From contig JAWQUS010000008.1 of assembly GCA_036365455.1 (NCBI GenBank), positions 18,955,501 to 19,019,500 on the forward strand: a stretch of 64,000 nucleotides of DNA, written 5' to 3'. The position numbers and the translations under genes were made by a program. The notes beneath the pieces were generated by a model, which saw nothing but the letters and a program-made list of their open reading frames with translations, had not been told where the DNA came from and made no database searches. Shown here piece by piece: positions 35,141 through 48,440 of the stretch; positions within the stretch are counted from its first letter, which is position 1; each line of letters starts with the position of its first letter. Source of the DNA: Macrosoma leucophasiata (lineage: Eukaryota; Arthropoda; Insecta; Lepidoptera; Hedylidae).

Positions 35141-35279
35141 TTAAGCCTGTGTTGCACCAAAATATTTGTTAAGTTAAAGTTATTGTAACAATTCACATCC
35201 TTCTCCTTCTAAATAAATCTGTTAAAAGGACGTGAAATGTTGCAATAACTTTAGCAAATATCTTGGTGCAACCCAGGCA
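35141..35279. mobile_element. Foldback MITE, family TTAAGCCTGGGTTGCAC
   Basis: Ends TTAAGCCTGTGTTGCACCAA and TTGGTGCAACCCAGGCAA, with the shared GTTATTGTAACA and ACATCCTTCTCC body. Diverged by scattered changes. Confidence 0.8.
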
Positions 35280-35834
35280 AAGTACCTAAGCAAATAAATA
35301 TAACTATATAAGTGGATATATCCTAATGTACTACGTTAACGTTTTAATTTTTTTTCCATATTCGATGCGGCGTGCCCGTTCTTGGTCTCGGTCTCGGCAG
35401 AGAATACATTTTATTCTTGTTCTCGGTCTCTGTCTCGGCCGAGACAAAAATCTATTTTCGGTCAGACCTTAATTGTGAGGTAAGTTATTACACTGTTTCC
35501 TTTGTCTTGGCACTTCACGGTGCTCTGCACTGTCGCTTTCCAGTTAGTTAACACGGAAGAGCTCTCTTAGTCGGGAAGCCTATAAATAGATATGCCCTTA
35601 ATATAGCAAATGCTTTATGCATCTTTTTTTAGTTCCTTTGGTATTTTACAGACTTCCTCTTGAAGGCATCTTTCATATAAATAGAGTAGGTAAGGTATGA
35701 TCCTTTTTAACTCTGAATTGTCGTAGAAGCCAAGTTACGAAATCAGTATACTACTACGTAATCCCAATTGCGTAGTGGTCAATCTACGTAATATGTAGTC
35801 ATTCGTCCTAACAAATTATTTAATAGAATTAGTC

Positions 35835-36600
35835 ATATCATCATTTCAGTTGTAAGACGTTCACTACCGAACAAAAGCCTTCCTCAATGAGTGCCACAAC
35901 GAATGGTTCTGGATCGCTCTCATCTAGCGATTGCCCACAAGCTCAACTCGATGGCGGGGCCTGCCTACGCTTCGTCTTCCTGTACTCGAGAAGCCTTATG
36001 TCCCAATGCCCGTGGATTTTTTGAGCATTATTCCCTGCCCACTTGAGTTTCTCTGTTCAGTTCTCAGGTTCTCTTTATTTCTGATTTGGTCTAACTCGGT
36101 ACATTTCGTTGCTAGTTTGTCCTCGTTCGATTCTCCGCAAGAAAAGTGCTTCCAGACCGTGAAGGTATTGCCAGTGAAAGTTTAGAATAGTACCAGACCC
36201 CCTGGTTCGCTAGTTAGTTATAGTATAGTGAAATAAGCTAGTGAATAAGTTAGATTAGTAAGAACCATTGAAGAAACGGAAAATAAAAGCAAGATACAGT
36301 CCACTCTGACACGTCGATGCAGATTTGTGTTTCAATTTGGTGTAAAAGCCAATTTGTCCCCCACAAAGTTCTGGTAGGGAAACGCCGTGCTCAGCTCTTC
36401 CCATCGCTTTCAGCGCGACCCTGAGCCTTCTTATGAGACCCATAGTGAGCGAACACGTTTTAGTTCCATATGTCAATATATGTCACTGCTAACACACACT
36501 GGTTAAAGACCATCTTGAAACACTGCGAAACGAAGACGGTGTTGAAGAAGATATATTGTAGCTTCTCAAACGCTGCTTAACCGAGTTGGATTTGATGATT
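35835..36600 (-). mobile_element. RTE-like LINE remnant in two pieces
   Basis: On the minus strand 36600-36345 contains LTYGTKTCSLTMGLIRRLRV and KAMGRAEHGVSL, a well-known stretch near the end of the reverse transcriptase of insect RTE-like elements. At 36000-35835 a second piece gives WGSKVLEYRKTKRR, GRP, and a tail like SLWHSLRKAFV followed by ATGATGAT, as at the 3' ends of those elements. The middle (about 36040-36330) does not fit and is altered or inserted. Confidence 0.7.
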
Positions 36601-36891
36601 GACCTCTTTCTCCTACCTATACCTACCTATTTGGGCAGTCAGTATAAAGGGCGGATAATTTTTTTTTCAGTTTTGTACGGGAACGATAAGAATTGCGATT
36701 AGTCATACAGAGTAGTCAATTTATATTTTTTATTATGTTTGGGAACGAGAAGAAATTTCCATAATTTTTGAGCAAATGATGTTGCCAATCACAATCCATA
36801 AAATTGCCTTTGATGATGTTAAAAAAAATATCAAACAGCTTATTTGTATAGCTTATATTGCTTTTAAATGGAATGCGGCACTGAATTTTCT

Positions 36892-38402
36892 CATAGGTTA
36901 GGATCCCATTGCAGAATCATTTCGTTCATCCAGATAATAATATGCTGCAAACCATTTTTACGCATGTTTATAATCAAGAGAATTATATCCACTAGGTTGC
37001 CTATCAAAGTTTTCCTGCAAGTATTTTTAGTTAATTTATTTTATTTTTAACAGCCAGCAACTTTTATATGCGGTCGTTTTTATTTGGTTCCCGTATATCA
37101 TAATAATAGCTTTAACTTTGGGGGCAGAGCAGCTTGTGGCGAGCTGTTGGTGAGTAGCGACACCACCCTCTACCATCATCTCGAGTTCCTCCGAGAGAAC
37201 TGGGCTCCGCCTCGTCCGCCACACAGAGGTACGGCCGGACAGAGCATCAGGTCTCTCACCTCTGGCTTGCCTTCATTGGCCGGTCAGAGTGGGGCGCTAG
37301 AGGTATGGCATTTGCAGAAATTTAGATAATAGGCTGTTGTATAAATTTCTGCAAGAGCCATACACTCGGGGGTGGAAGTGTCTAAAGGCATAATAGCGGG
37401 GAAGCCCGCTCCGAGCTCGAGATTACTCGCCCGTGATGGTGAAACCGGGGCCACACCTCTCGACACCCCCAGCCTCTCTCAACAGTGTTGCCCCCCGTCG
37501 ACCATCGGGTTGGCTGTTTGGGGGGCCCACCAAGGAGAGGCGAGTCACCACCTGCCTAAAGTAGGATTCGATAATGTGAGATGTTGAATATAGGCAGGTG
37601 CCGGATCTCACTCCATAGGCCCAGCCATCTAGTCCCCCCAGTTCACCCACATAGCCCAAAGTTTGGCAAGTCATTTTCATTACAGAATCAGAATCAGAAA
37701 CTCATTTATTCATTTAGGGTGACAGGCACCTCTTATGACACGTCAAAAACAAACAAAATAAATTAAAGCGAATAACAATTGATATACATGTCAAACAAGA
37801 TAAAAAATATATGTAAAGTCAAGAATATCACTAAGATAAAACTAAATGTAATAAACAAATACAAATACAATAAAATAACGTCTCATTATATTCTGCGGGG
37901 TCTGTCTGTGTCTGTATTAACTATTGATGCGGCCAGAGAGAGGTCCCGCCGAATATAACCCATTACAAAGTAGATCAAAATTCTCGAAAAGGCCTCTACG
38001 TGTTGGACCCCCCATGTCCCCGCGCAAGCCTGACAAAGGTCCGGGGTTCAAATTGGACCCCGTGCTGACGAGAGCTTTAATTTGATATATAAATAATACA
38101 TAATATATTATGGACGTAAAAAGTTATCGGGGTGGAACGAAAATATGTAGGGGCGGCCAAGTGCGCAACGGCAGCCGTTATTTTACAGTCTTTATACATA
38201 TTGTCGTGAAGTAGACAATATTTTATTAAAAAAATAATTTAAAAAAAATAAGTTCCCAAAAAAAAAAAACTAGATATTTTTTTATAGGCAACCTAGTGTA
38301 TATGTATTTTCTTATAAATATGCGTAAAAATGGTTTCAGGTTTGCAGCATATCTGAATGAACGAAATAATTCTACAGTGGGATGGAACCTAACCTAACCT
38401 AT
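36892..38402. mobile_element. 1.5-kb composite element with about 115-bp inverted ends
   Basis: Left arm 36892-37008 (TAGGTTAGGATCCCATTGCA, then ATCATTTCGTTCATCCAGAT and CACTAGGTTGCCTAT) is inverted at 38284-38402. A lone arm lies at 53283-53392. The middle is GC-rich and unlike the arms. 37100-37680 looks like LINE-derived sequence (minus-strand frame with LGYVGELGGLDGWAYG), and 37680-38100 starts with repeated AATCAG units on the plus strand, as at a reversed LINE 3' end. Confidence 0.6.
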
Positions 38403-40639
38403 AAGGAAATAAAAATATCTGACGTACATACTAGAATAATATCAATCTTTTAAAAGTGGTCCAATAATATCAAAGTTCTTGTAATTTTATTGTTCCCGTC
38501 ACATCACATTTATATAAATGTCGAAGTTATCGCAGCTTTTAAACGCAACAACGGGCCTCGTCGATGTTTATCTGTTTTGAGAAATGCTGGCAATCGGATG
38601 TAGCAGACACAATGTATTTATCTGTGCCACTCCGAACAACACATGTCATGTTAAGATATAACATTGGAAAGTGGATTGAAGAATTGAATCGCGTGTATCA
38701 AGTTTTTTTATTTCGAAGTTTTTCCATTCAATGTCTATGGAAGAATGTTTTTATAAACATGTCGATTGGTGGCCGTGAGAACGACCTTCTTTTAACTACG
38801 AACATTGAACTTACATTATTTTAGTATATTTCAAATGGATAAAATATATTTTCATTTTCACAAAGTTTTAGATTAGTTGCGGTTTTTAAAAAAATATTTA
38901 TTAACTGTAATATTCTAGTCGTTTTTAAAAAATCATTGTAAACAATAACACGCATGTGCCAATTCTTATCATTTTAGGTATAATATATTTTGTTATATTT
39001 ATTCAACAAAATGATTGCCATCACGAGTAAGGACAAGGACTAGAATGGATAAGGAGGGCAGGCAAAAAAAAAACAGAATGAGACATGCTATGCTCATCTC
39101 TCACACCAATACAAATAATAATAATAATACCTTGCCTCTTTCACACCCCTTAGTTAAGAAACCAAAGTAGACGTACTTCGCTCGTGAATATCCAGAAGGG
39201 AATATGCGATGCCACTTCGCATTTGTCTTATTACAGTTTTACTCGACGGTTTGTTCATCTTATTAGATAACAGAACTCTCACTATACCTGGTTACTTACA
39301 CGGCTATCGCGGCAAGACGAACCATCTTGAAGCTCGTCAGTACATATTATGCATAGACCGACCTAATAATATTACTGTCCAACGTGACATCAACCATCAA
39401 CAGACTAATAGAAACGGTGTGAGTTTCATTTGACTAATTACGTTCGCTGAGTACCTATTTATGTTTCCATTATAGCGTCATTTAGGGTTAATGTAACATT
39501 TTCAACCAACGAAAGAACAAAAGACGAGGAGCTTATAAATTTGACTCGTATACATTTTAATGTATGGACCATTCTTTTGTTCTTTATAGAATGATTATGA
39601 TATTTATGATTCTTTTTAATAAATTAAATATAACATATGTCCAAGTGGATCAAAATTGGAGTAAAAAAAATATTTTGATGAGGACAACAATTATCAAATC
39701 TTTATCTATTAACAAATAATGTTCTCGCAAAATTTTCCCTGTTTAGTCCGAGCTTATTCTATTAACGGCCCGCCCCGGCTTCGCGCGGTGGAATTTGTTA
39801 CCTACCCTCTCCTATTCATCTAAGCGTGATGTTATAATAGCCTAAAGCCTTCCTCGATAAATGGACTATCTAACACTGAAAGAATTTTTCAAATCGGACC
39901 AGTAGTTCCTGAGATTAGGGCGTGAAAACAAACAAATATTAAAAACTATATAGTGTACCTACAGTATAGATTATATTTTCAGTAGATAAAGTATACTAAG
40001 AATGTCAACAGAAATATCAATCGGGTACAAAAATATGTTATAATGAAGACAAATTTTACAATGACTGCTTACAGGGTTAAGAATCTCTAATATTGCACTT
40101 GTAAGCGATCATAACAGAAGGATGCTTCACTTCCATGTTTAAAATTTGACACGTCAGCAGATATAGGATAAGAGCTCAGAGGCTTTGTTCGGGTATCAGA
40201 CGTTATATCTATCCACGAAATAAATCGAAATTTCAGGGAGGATTCGTAGCCGTAAGAGCGTGGAGTTTGCATCAACTCTGTATCTTTGTATATTGCTGGT
40301 TGTATAAGTAAATATAATACGTGTGCAGCAACTAAACAGCCTAAAATTTGTATTGAGTTCCAGATAGTAAATCAATCTTCGAAAGTAGTAAGCATCATAA
40401 TTATTATCAGATATATTAGAAAATAATTATTTATACCTTACACGCTGTTGCATATCCCCACCAAATCTAATCTCTATAACTTTCAGCTGCCACGAACTTA
40501 CCTCACATTTAAAACGTCAATTACTAAGTTGGTTTTGAACCTTTCAAATGAGTCACGGCATCAGCATCATGGACCAAGGATAAATATTCTGTTTATTTTT
40601 AAATGTACCCGAATTAAGATCCTATAAAAAAACGACGGT

Positions 40640-41405
40640 TAGGTAGTGAGGTAAGCTCACGACGATGTTTAAAAAACGAACTAAACGAAGTTGATGCCAT
40701 ATTGATGCCACTCTTAGTTGGAGAGTGCATGTCAGTGAGGTGAGCCGAGCTGTATATGCCGCTTTACACTTAATCGACTTAGAAACATTCTGCCCATTGA
40801 AATTAAGATTCGTCTTGTTCAGGCCCTCATTCTCCCAATTATTGATTATACTGATGTGTGTTATGTGGATCTAAAGGAAATTTTTCTTGATAAGCTGGAT
40901 AGACTTATAAATAACACAATTCGTTTTATCTTTTGTCTTCGCAAATTCGATCACGTGTCGTATTACCGATCGAAACTGAATTGGCTCCCCATTCGACAGC
41001 GAAGACAAAATAGACTTCTTACTCAACTATATTCTATTCTTTCTGACCCAACTACTCCTTCATATTTGAAATGTAAATTTCAGTATCTCTCAGAATCTCA
41101 CTCCTTACAATTACGTTCTAACGATTCTAATGTCCTCTCTATACCTTGTCACCGTACCAGCTTTGTATCCAACTCTTTTCTACTTCAAGCTACACGTCTG
41201 TGGAATGCTCTCCCGGAGGAAATACTAGGACTCACCACAAAAATCGCCTTTAAAAAAGGGATCAAGGTTCATTCATTATGCAACATGAGAATTTTCTCCA
41301 TACTACCAATGGTTGACTGGTAGAGAATGCTTTTAGCATTAAGTCCGCCATTTGTTACATCCTTTGTTAATTTTTTGTAACAATAAAGAATAAATAAATA
41401 AATAA
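40640..41405 (+). mobile_element. LINE fragment with C-terminal reverse transcriptase ORF and (AATA)n tail
   Basis: A 155-codon open frame at 40856-41323 reads LDKLDRLINNTIRFIF, YYRSKLNWLPIRQRR and ATRLWNALPEEI. Just upstream, other frames give SWRVHVSEVSRAVYAALH. These are typical of the end of Jockey- or CR1-like ORF2. The 3' tail TTGTAACAATAAAGAATAAATAAATAA follows. The segment 32060-32175 carries the same 3' UTR (AGAATGCC...GCATTAAGTCCGCCA) with an AATAAATA tail, so it is a second, shorter copy. Confidence 0.8.
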
Positions 41406-41964
41406 GTTGTTTGGGGCAGCTAGTTTTATATTACTCCAACGCGAGTAAATCAAAAAATTACCCCTCTCGCGCTTTTCTACTTTTATGATATATTAAGAGA
41501 AGATTGGCAAAAGTTACGGTGAATAAGCTGTTTTGGTAATGTACTACTGGCATACTATTTACAAACACGATACGACTTCATTAAACAAATTGCGGGTATG
41601 TTTCGCTTCGATACGCGTAGCAGAACTTCAGCTAGCCTCTAAAATAAGGTTGTTCTAATAATAGATGAGTACGCCAAATATGCAATGTGGGTAGAAAACC
41701 GTAATAAATAGAAATACGCCCGGCATATGTAGGCGACCACGCGTTGTGACAAGCAGTGACAGAATAAGACGTTTTGTTGCAGAATGGTATAGGTCTGTAG
41801 GACCCGACCTCAAAGACACTTAGCGCTGGACGACAGATTGGGGATCGCTTTGCTCATAGTTAATTTCTGACAAATAGAATGCTATATGCTTTTAAACTAA
41901 CTGAAAGACTGTACTATTTATTTTTCACAATAACACATGCGAGTGAACTTAAGAAATTAAAGAA

Positions 41965-42035
41965 AAACCTCACCTGTGACCTCAGGATAACCAGTCCATC
42001 CTGAGGTGGCAGGTTCGATTCCTGCCCGAAGTAAT
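41965..42035 (+). repeat. tRNA-like SINE head fragment
   Basis: The sequence GGCAGGTTCGATTCCTGCC is a T-arm/B-box hairpin, preceded by a second hairpin, CCTCAGGAT...ATCCTGAGG. The flanks repeat a block found at 2110-2170 (GAGTGAACTT(T/A)AGAAATTAAAGAAA). No proper acceptor stem is formed, so I do not call a tRNA gene. Confidence 0.45.
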
Positions 42036-42590
42036 TTTTTTCTTTCCGTTTTTTCTTTAAGTTCCTGACTGAAAGACACATGTATACAGCTAGAACTTGC
42101 GCGATGGGCCAATGATTGTGTTGAAATGATTACTTCGTCCACGCGCCTTATTACACACCATAAATTGTGTGAAAATATCAAGTAAAGGTATCTTCCAGTG
42201 TCTTTAGCACATTAATACGTACAGTGATCATCAAATAATATTGCACATCGAGTCTATGAAAGTGATAATCAACTAGTTTCGACTTCGTAGAGCGTTATCT
42301 CTGCTGCACATTGTCTACATAAGCAAACGTAAGCACTGATAGTCCGGTATTGGTCAAAACTTGTGCAAATTTGTTGGACAAACGTCATATAGGTAAGGCG
42401 TGAAAATGATAACGCTCTACAGATCCAAATTTAGCCGAGCGTTTACTTTCTGAGGTCGATGTGCATTAACTTCTTGTTGGATACTGTAATATTAATTTGT
42501 GTGAAGGATTTTTCAGAAAACAATATATTTGATAACAATATATGTTTTTTTGCCATACAAAACAACAAATTAAACAACGTTTTCGTAGGT

Positions 42591-44835
42591 TTTGGCGAGC
42601 TTCATACATTGTAGAAATTAAACTTGCGGATTTTCTCGCGTATACAACACTCCCAGACGTCTCAGAAACAGGTGGCGCTAGTATGACATGGCGACGTAGT
42701 TTTTCAGTAATTTCTCGATAGATGGCGCCACTAGTAGTTTACATCGCACTAGGGTTGAGTTCCGTCTCAGCTATATAAGACCAGGCTGAACATCGTCTAA
42801 TTAAACTGCCCGTGACCACGGTAGCTAGAAAGCGACTAAAACGTAGGGATAGACATTGAAAAAAAACATCGATGCTTACTTCGATGTAATACATCGGAAA
42901 GTTGCATCGATGTAATATCAATATTTCAGAAAATACATCGAAGTTTTTCATACATCGATTTAATTTTTTTTTTGATTACTATTAGATTTTTAATATAGGT
43001 TACCTACGTAATTTAAAAATGAAAAACAAACTGGTAATAAAAAAAAGGCTTTATTACAAAGGTTCGGTTGCACCGATTGTTTTTTTATTTTGTCAAAGTT
43101 ATTTTTATTTTCTAAATAAAAAAATAAAATTTTACAGTTTTCTCTTACTTTAACAAAGGAGATGTTGCGAGCTCGGACCTGGTTCGTACATGTCCTCAAA
43201 AAATGGGTAAATTATAGAAGAATCCGAAAAAAATACAAATAATTTAATCAAGAACAAATTTTAGAGTTACCACCACATTTAATTCAAACGATTTTATCAT
43301 TTTCAACCATGTTCAACACGGCGGCGATACAGCCGACGCTTGGGATTGACAGTACATATGTAGATAAAACAAAACTAATGCTATCTGTATCTTACTAGTG
43401 CAACACATATTATAAAAAAACGATGTATCGAATCGATCAATTTAAAGTAGTTCAAATAATTATTTTTAAATTGGAAATCGAATAGCATTAACACATGAAA
43501 TCGATTTCGATAGTATTTAGAACATATTACTTTTTTCTCCAAGTACTATATCATCAAAAAAACAATTTAAAAAAATGAAAATGTCAAAATAACATTGCCC
43601 GCCATATTCGCCATGTTGGTTTTGAGTTGCAATTCTAACTGCAAATAATGTTTTGTAACTGCAAACAAAGGTAAATAAGTGAAAATATGCAGTAAAAAAA
43701 CGTTTTTATATTGATTTGGCCTGTTAATGATATTGTGTACAATACATGGCCGGAGGTCCATACATTTCTGCAACATCTCCATTGTTAAACATAGAGAAGT
43801 ATGTAAAAATTGCATTGACAATAACTTTAACAAGTGTTTTGGTGCAACCGAACCTTATATTTTATAAGCTGATAACAATTTTGTGGGTTTTGGCGGGAAC
43901 GTGGGAAAGAGCCTTTTTTTTTTTCAAAACGTATACAGTCGTTTTTTATGTGTAATAATGGTGGGATTTTTAACATAAAACATTAGATAACGTTCACGAG
44001 TGTAAAAGGGTGATATTATGAAGTGAAAAGAAATTTTTAATGTTGCCAAAACTTCGTAAAAACTCCTAATAAAGTCCCCATCACTTTACTAGACTCATCT
44101 CATCATATTACTATTCCACGTGAAAACATCCAATTATCGTCATCTTCCATATAGATATTCATTATAAGAAATTAAGAATATAAAAACAAATGAAGATTGC
44201 TTTGAGAATTAAGGACTTAAATCCACGGCCGTAAAACAAGCTTAAAAATATCAATTTTGTGGTGAAACAAATTACATTAAAATTATGTTTTTATATTCCA
44301 ATACTTCTTATCGATACTTTGGAGAAACAAAAGTTTTATCAAACTTTTCCCCTTTAATCTGTTTCTGCATTGCTACAAGCTATTGCATCATTAAAGCGCA
44401 TTTTTTTGAATAGAGGGTCTAAAAAATATTTGCAATCTCCAGAGCAGTAACATGTTCTATGGGACCCATTCATTTAGTCCGCCCGTGTGCCAATTTAATG
44501 ATAGAAGCGTGTATACTTTAGTAAAAGAAAAAAGAACATTTATAAACCGTGAACTGAGTGATTAATAATTAGAATTACTCAGTTCACAGTTTACAAATGT
44601 ATTTTATTCTGCTTCTTCAATTCGATGTATTGAAAAAAAAACATCGATGTATACTCGATGTTGAAGAACTAAAAATACATCGGTTCGATTCGATGTATTG
44701 ATGAAATACATCGAGTGTTTATAAAACATCGATGTATATCGTCCACCCCTACCGAAACGTCGAGTGTCAGAAGTTTGAGAGTGTTGTATACGCGAGAAAA
44801 TCCGCAAGTTTAATTTCTACAACAAATTAAATGTT
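42591..44835. mobile_element. Nested inverted-repeat element (TCTCGCGTATA family) with two inner layers
   Basis: The outer arms include a perfect 42-bp match between 42611-42652 and the reverse complement of 44779-44820 (GTAGAAATTAAACTTGCGGA start). Inside, 42845-42961 and 44612-44755 are rich in ACATCGATGT-type motifs in mirror arrangement. Inside that again, 43059-43074 and 43841-43856 are perfect 16-bp inverted ends (AAGGTTCGGTTGCACC) of a 798-bp element. No transposase frame was recognised in any layer. Confidence 0.75.
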
Positions 44836-45202
44836 AAATGCACCAAACACGGTGTTATAAATTTAAAATAAAATTTATTTATTTAGCATTCGATTTAAAC
44901 ACAGTTTTCGTTAAACTTTAAATCAATATAGTTTCACGTATTCACAATCCAGTTTCACCTGCCACATTTCATAAATATTCAATACAGATAGAAAAGGGTG
45001 AAATTGGGACAAGGGGTTCTAAGAAAAGGAAGCGTAGCATTGCTCGGCACATGTTTCTTTTTACAACCTATATCCGAGTGTCGTTCAATATTATCGTCTC
45101 ATACATCTCCTTCATGTAACACTCTTTGTCCGCTACATTATAGCTATCCCTTTCAGACCTGAGATTTTTACTTTTAGATTTATACATTTAATGTATTATA
45201 TG

Positions 45203-45541
45203 TGTTAACGCATTTTATATAATGTATACTGTATAAGTACAGTCAACCCATTTTTGCTTGCCACCCAGCTTTGCCGCCCTCTGTACCTACGCAAGCAGGA
45301 CACGAAGAAATTCTCGGCCAATCACAGACAAATGTCACGTCACCTGCAGCCGCTGTGATTGGCCGAGAAGAAGGACGACTGTGGAGGAATACACGGCCAC
45401 GTTATACACATATTTTTTGAGCTGTATCGAGACACCATTAAATCGCGCAATAAACATTATTAATTTAAATTATCAGTTTTTTTCACTATCTGGCTATCTT
45501 CACATTCACCTGTCGACCTCATCCACGTCACCGTCGCAACA
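45203..45541 (+). repeat. Left LTR of the BEL/Pao element
   Basis: 339 bases, aligned end to end with 50095-50431. It carries a GGCCGAGAA inverted pair around 45315-45370 and a TTAAATTATCAG segment shared by both LTRs. The sequence TGGACCTTCGACC two bases after its end is a candidate primer-binding site, though I could not match it to a particular tRNA. Confidence 0.9.
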
Positions 45542-45886
45542 TATTGGACCTTCGACCCTGGATACACATCAGTACCTACCGAGGATTTTGGAATTCATCC
45601 ATATACAGAAGGCGCTGGATGAGAGACGCAATCGGCATTAGATAGTCATCGGCAGCAGCACAGTGTTTTTGGTGAGGTGAACCAACCAAAATTACCGCGC
45701 CGTGCTCAAATTTAGATATAATACCTATTGTGTTGTGAATTTCAGTTACGAGTGTCAGTTGTCCACGTACCCGTCGCAAGCCCAGCAGCTGATTCGTTGC
45801 AGCTGCCAGCTCAAAGTGCTAAGTACTAGATAAATCTAACGCGGATAAACTGTAAGTACCTACCTATTTACCTTTATTACACCAAG

Positions 45887-46660
45887 ATGGCTACACAAAG
45901 TGTTTCTCACGAACTAAAGTCCGAGACAATCTTAACGGATCTCAATAAAAAAAGAGGTGTTATTAAGGGCAGGTTAACGAAATATAAAAGGTATATCAAA
46001 TCGTTTGAAGGGCAGGAGTTATCCGTTAATCAACGCGCCGAGATTAACCTTCGCATGCACGCAGTAGTTAGTTTGAGTTCTGAATACACTAAAATCCAAA
46101 ACAGAATCGAGGAACTACTTCCCGAGTCTGAGTTGGATAATCAACTCGATATCCGCGATGAGTTTGAAACCGAGTACTTCAGAATACAGGCTATAGCGCA
46201 GGGATTAGTTAAGGACGTTGAGAATATTGACCGACAATCGGCTAATAATTCTGTACACCACGTCAAGTTACCTACCATATCTTTACCTACCTTTGACGGT
46301 TTATGTGAGCACTGGTTGGAGTTTCGTGACATGTTTATATCTCTAGTGCACAATTCGAAAGAAATTACTGATATACAAAAGTTTCACTATCTAAAATCGT
46401 CATTGAAAGGCACTGTGGAATTAGTAATCGATTCACTCGAGTTTTCGAATAGCAACTATGATATTGCATGGGAATTGCTTCTTAACCGATACAATAAGAA
46501 TAGGTTACTTATTCATAATCACGTTAAGGCACTATTTGGCATGCAATCACTATCAAAAGAGTCACCTGCTTTGATAAGGAAGCTTATAGATACTGTATTA
46601 AAAAACCTACGCGCTCTCAACCTTCTTGGTGAGCTACAGACAGCTGGGACACATGAATAA
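45887..46660 (+). pseudogene. BEL/Pao gag-like ORF, truncated
   Basis: 257 codons from ATG at 45887. The first about 130 residues are charged and helical. The segment LPTISLPTFDGLCEHWLEFR (about 128-147) and the following FLSLVH-like and KFHYLKSSL stretches are typical of the DUF1759-type gag of Pao elements. Such gag-protease proteins normally continue through zinc knuckles and an aspartic protease. Here the frame ends within a segment (about 46660-46735) that does not resemble the family, and the protease is absent. This points to an internal deletion or replacement. Confidence 0.8.
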
Positions 46661-46735
46661 TTTCTGGTCCTTTAAATAATAAATTTACACATGAAAATAA
46701 ATACAATAAAAATCACAATGATATTTATTGTAATT

Positions 46736-48440
46736 TTTTACAAGGTACTGATTCAGTTCAACTTTCTGTAGATGAACAACTACGCAAATTTTGGGAGCTA
46801 GAAGATTTGCCTTCTTTTCAGGCAACTGAGCTATCGCTCACTGAAGACGAGCGCATATGTGAAGATTTGTTTAAGCAAACAACTAAACGGCTAAGCGATG
46901 GTCGATTCTATGTGCGTATTCCGTTCAAACATTCTCCTGACAAGCTAAGTGATACACGTAAGAAAGCCGAACAGAGGTTTTTTTGCATTAGAACGCCGAT
47001 TACAGCGTTACCCGAATTATAAAAAAAAATATTCTAATTTTATAAAAGAATACTGCGATTTAGGGCACATGGATCTCATTAATAGTTACGGAACCCCGTA
47101 TTATTTCATGCCGCACCATGGAGTGTTCTGCGAGAACGCTCAAACAACGCGCCTTCGTGTTGTTTTCGACGCAAGCATGGCATCTAGCTCAGGACAATCA
47201 CTTAATGATTTGCAATCTGTGGGGCCACCCATTCAGGGTGATCTGTTATCAATATTGTTACGTTTCCGTAAAAACAGGTACGTCGCTTGCGCGGACGTAG
47301 AAAAAATGTATCGGCAAGTTTTAATCGATGAAAATCAAAGAGATCTACAACTTATTTTATGGCGCGACAGCCCTACACACCCCTTGCAAGTTTACAAGTT
47401 AAAAACTGTAACCTACGGTACCGCCTCAGCTCCGTATTTAAGTTGCCGTTGTCTCAACCAGCTAGCACAAGAGACAAATAATCCGGATGTAGCACAAATA
47501 ATTAACAATGACATATATGTAGATGATTTGGTTTGTGGCAACCCTAACAAAAATACACTAAAGCGGATCTGTTATGACATTAGCGACGCGTTACAAGCGG
47601 GTTGTTTTCCATTGCGTAAATGGATTTTTAACTTCGATTTCGATGAATTTAATAAGCCAGTAGATCCCATGAAAGAATTGTCACTAGGGGAGAACACGCA
47701 AAACAAACTTTAAGTATAGGATGGCACAATCGATCTGACGAGTTGTATTTTAGCACCAAGTTTGAATCAAATTTGACTCCGGTTACCAAACGCGCTATAT
47801 TATCGGGTTCATCTCAAATATTCGATCCGCTTGGATTGCTTAGCCCAGCTATTATCATTGCCAAAGTACTACTACAAAAAAAATGGCTACTGAAACTCGA
47901 CTGGGACGAGCCAGTCCCGTACGAGGTAAAATCTGTTTGGCAACGATTTCTAGGTAACCTAAACACCTTAGTTGCCATTCGTATACCTAGATTTACATTA
48001 TGTAATCATGGAGTTGGAGTTGCATATTTTTACAGACAGTTCATTAACCGCGTTCGGCGCGTGCGCCTATATACGATCTATTAATAACAATAATAACGTA
48101 TTCGTCAAGTTATTATGCGCAAAGGGAAAAGTTGCACCCCGAGGTTGGAGTTGTGCGGCGCAGTAGTCGGGGCACGATTGTATAAACGTATTGTTGACTC
48201 ATTACGCAGTTGTTTTCACAGGGTTGTATTTTGGACAGACTCAACAATCGTATTAGGTTGGTTACGGATGCAACCTAATTTACTTAAGACGTTTGTACAA
48301 AATAGAACCACTGAGATACATGAGTTGACAAATAACAATCCGTGGCGTCACGTGAAAAGCGAGGATAACCCAGCGTACTTAATATCGCGAGGTCGTCATT
48401 TGGATGTGCTGTCGAACGCACGTATTTGGTGGTAAGGACC
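46736..48440 (+). pseudogene. BEL/Pao reverse transcriptase and RNase H remnant
   Basis: The remnant starts with a QLRKFWELEDLP-like segment, the usual N-terminal flank of Pao reverse transcriptase. It continues through TTRLRVVFDAS, VACADVEKMYRQV and the catalytic NDIYVDDLV. The RNase H part shows LHIFTDSS, LELCGA and VVFWTDST. Breaks are visible: a frame change at the T-run near 46978-46984, a stop after 47710, frame changes near 48000 and 48140, and a stop near 48433. Confidence 0.85.

Noticed and set aside
38386..38404. Insect telomere-like repeat (AACCTAACCTAACCT)
   Set aside because: Only two to three units, inside the inverted arm of a composite element; not the TTAGG pattern of a telomere array.
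38564..38824. 86-codon plus-strand frame as a gene
   Set aside because: Low complexity of composition, no family resemblance, and no splice or start context.
42845..44755. Repeated ATCGATGT motifs as a CRISPR-like array or satellite
   Set aside because: Motifs are irregularly spaced and mirror-arranged at the ends of an inverted-repeat element, with no uniform repeats and spacers.
45258..45641. 127-codon frame across the left LTR
   Set aside because: It starts in the LTR and runs past its end. The right LTR gives a similar but different frame, so this is incidental.
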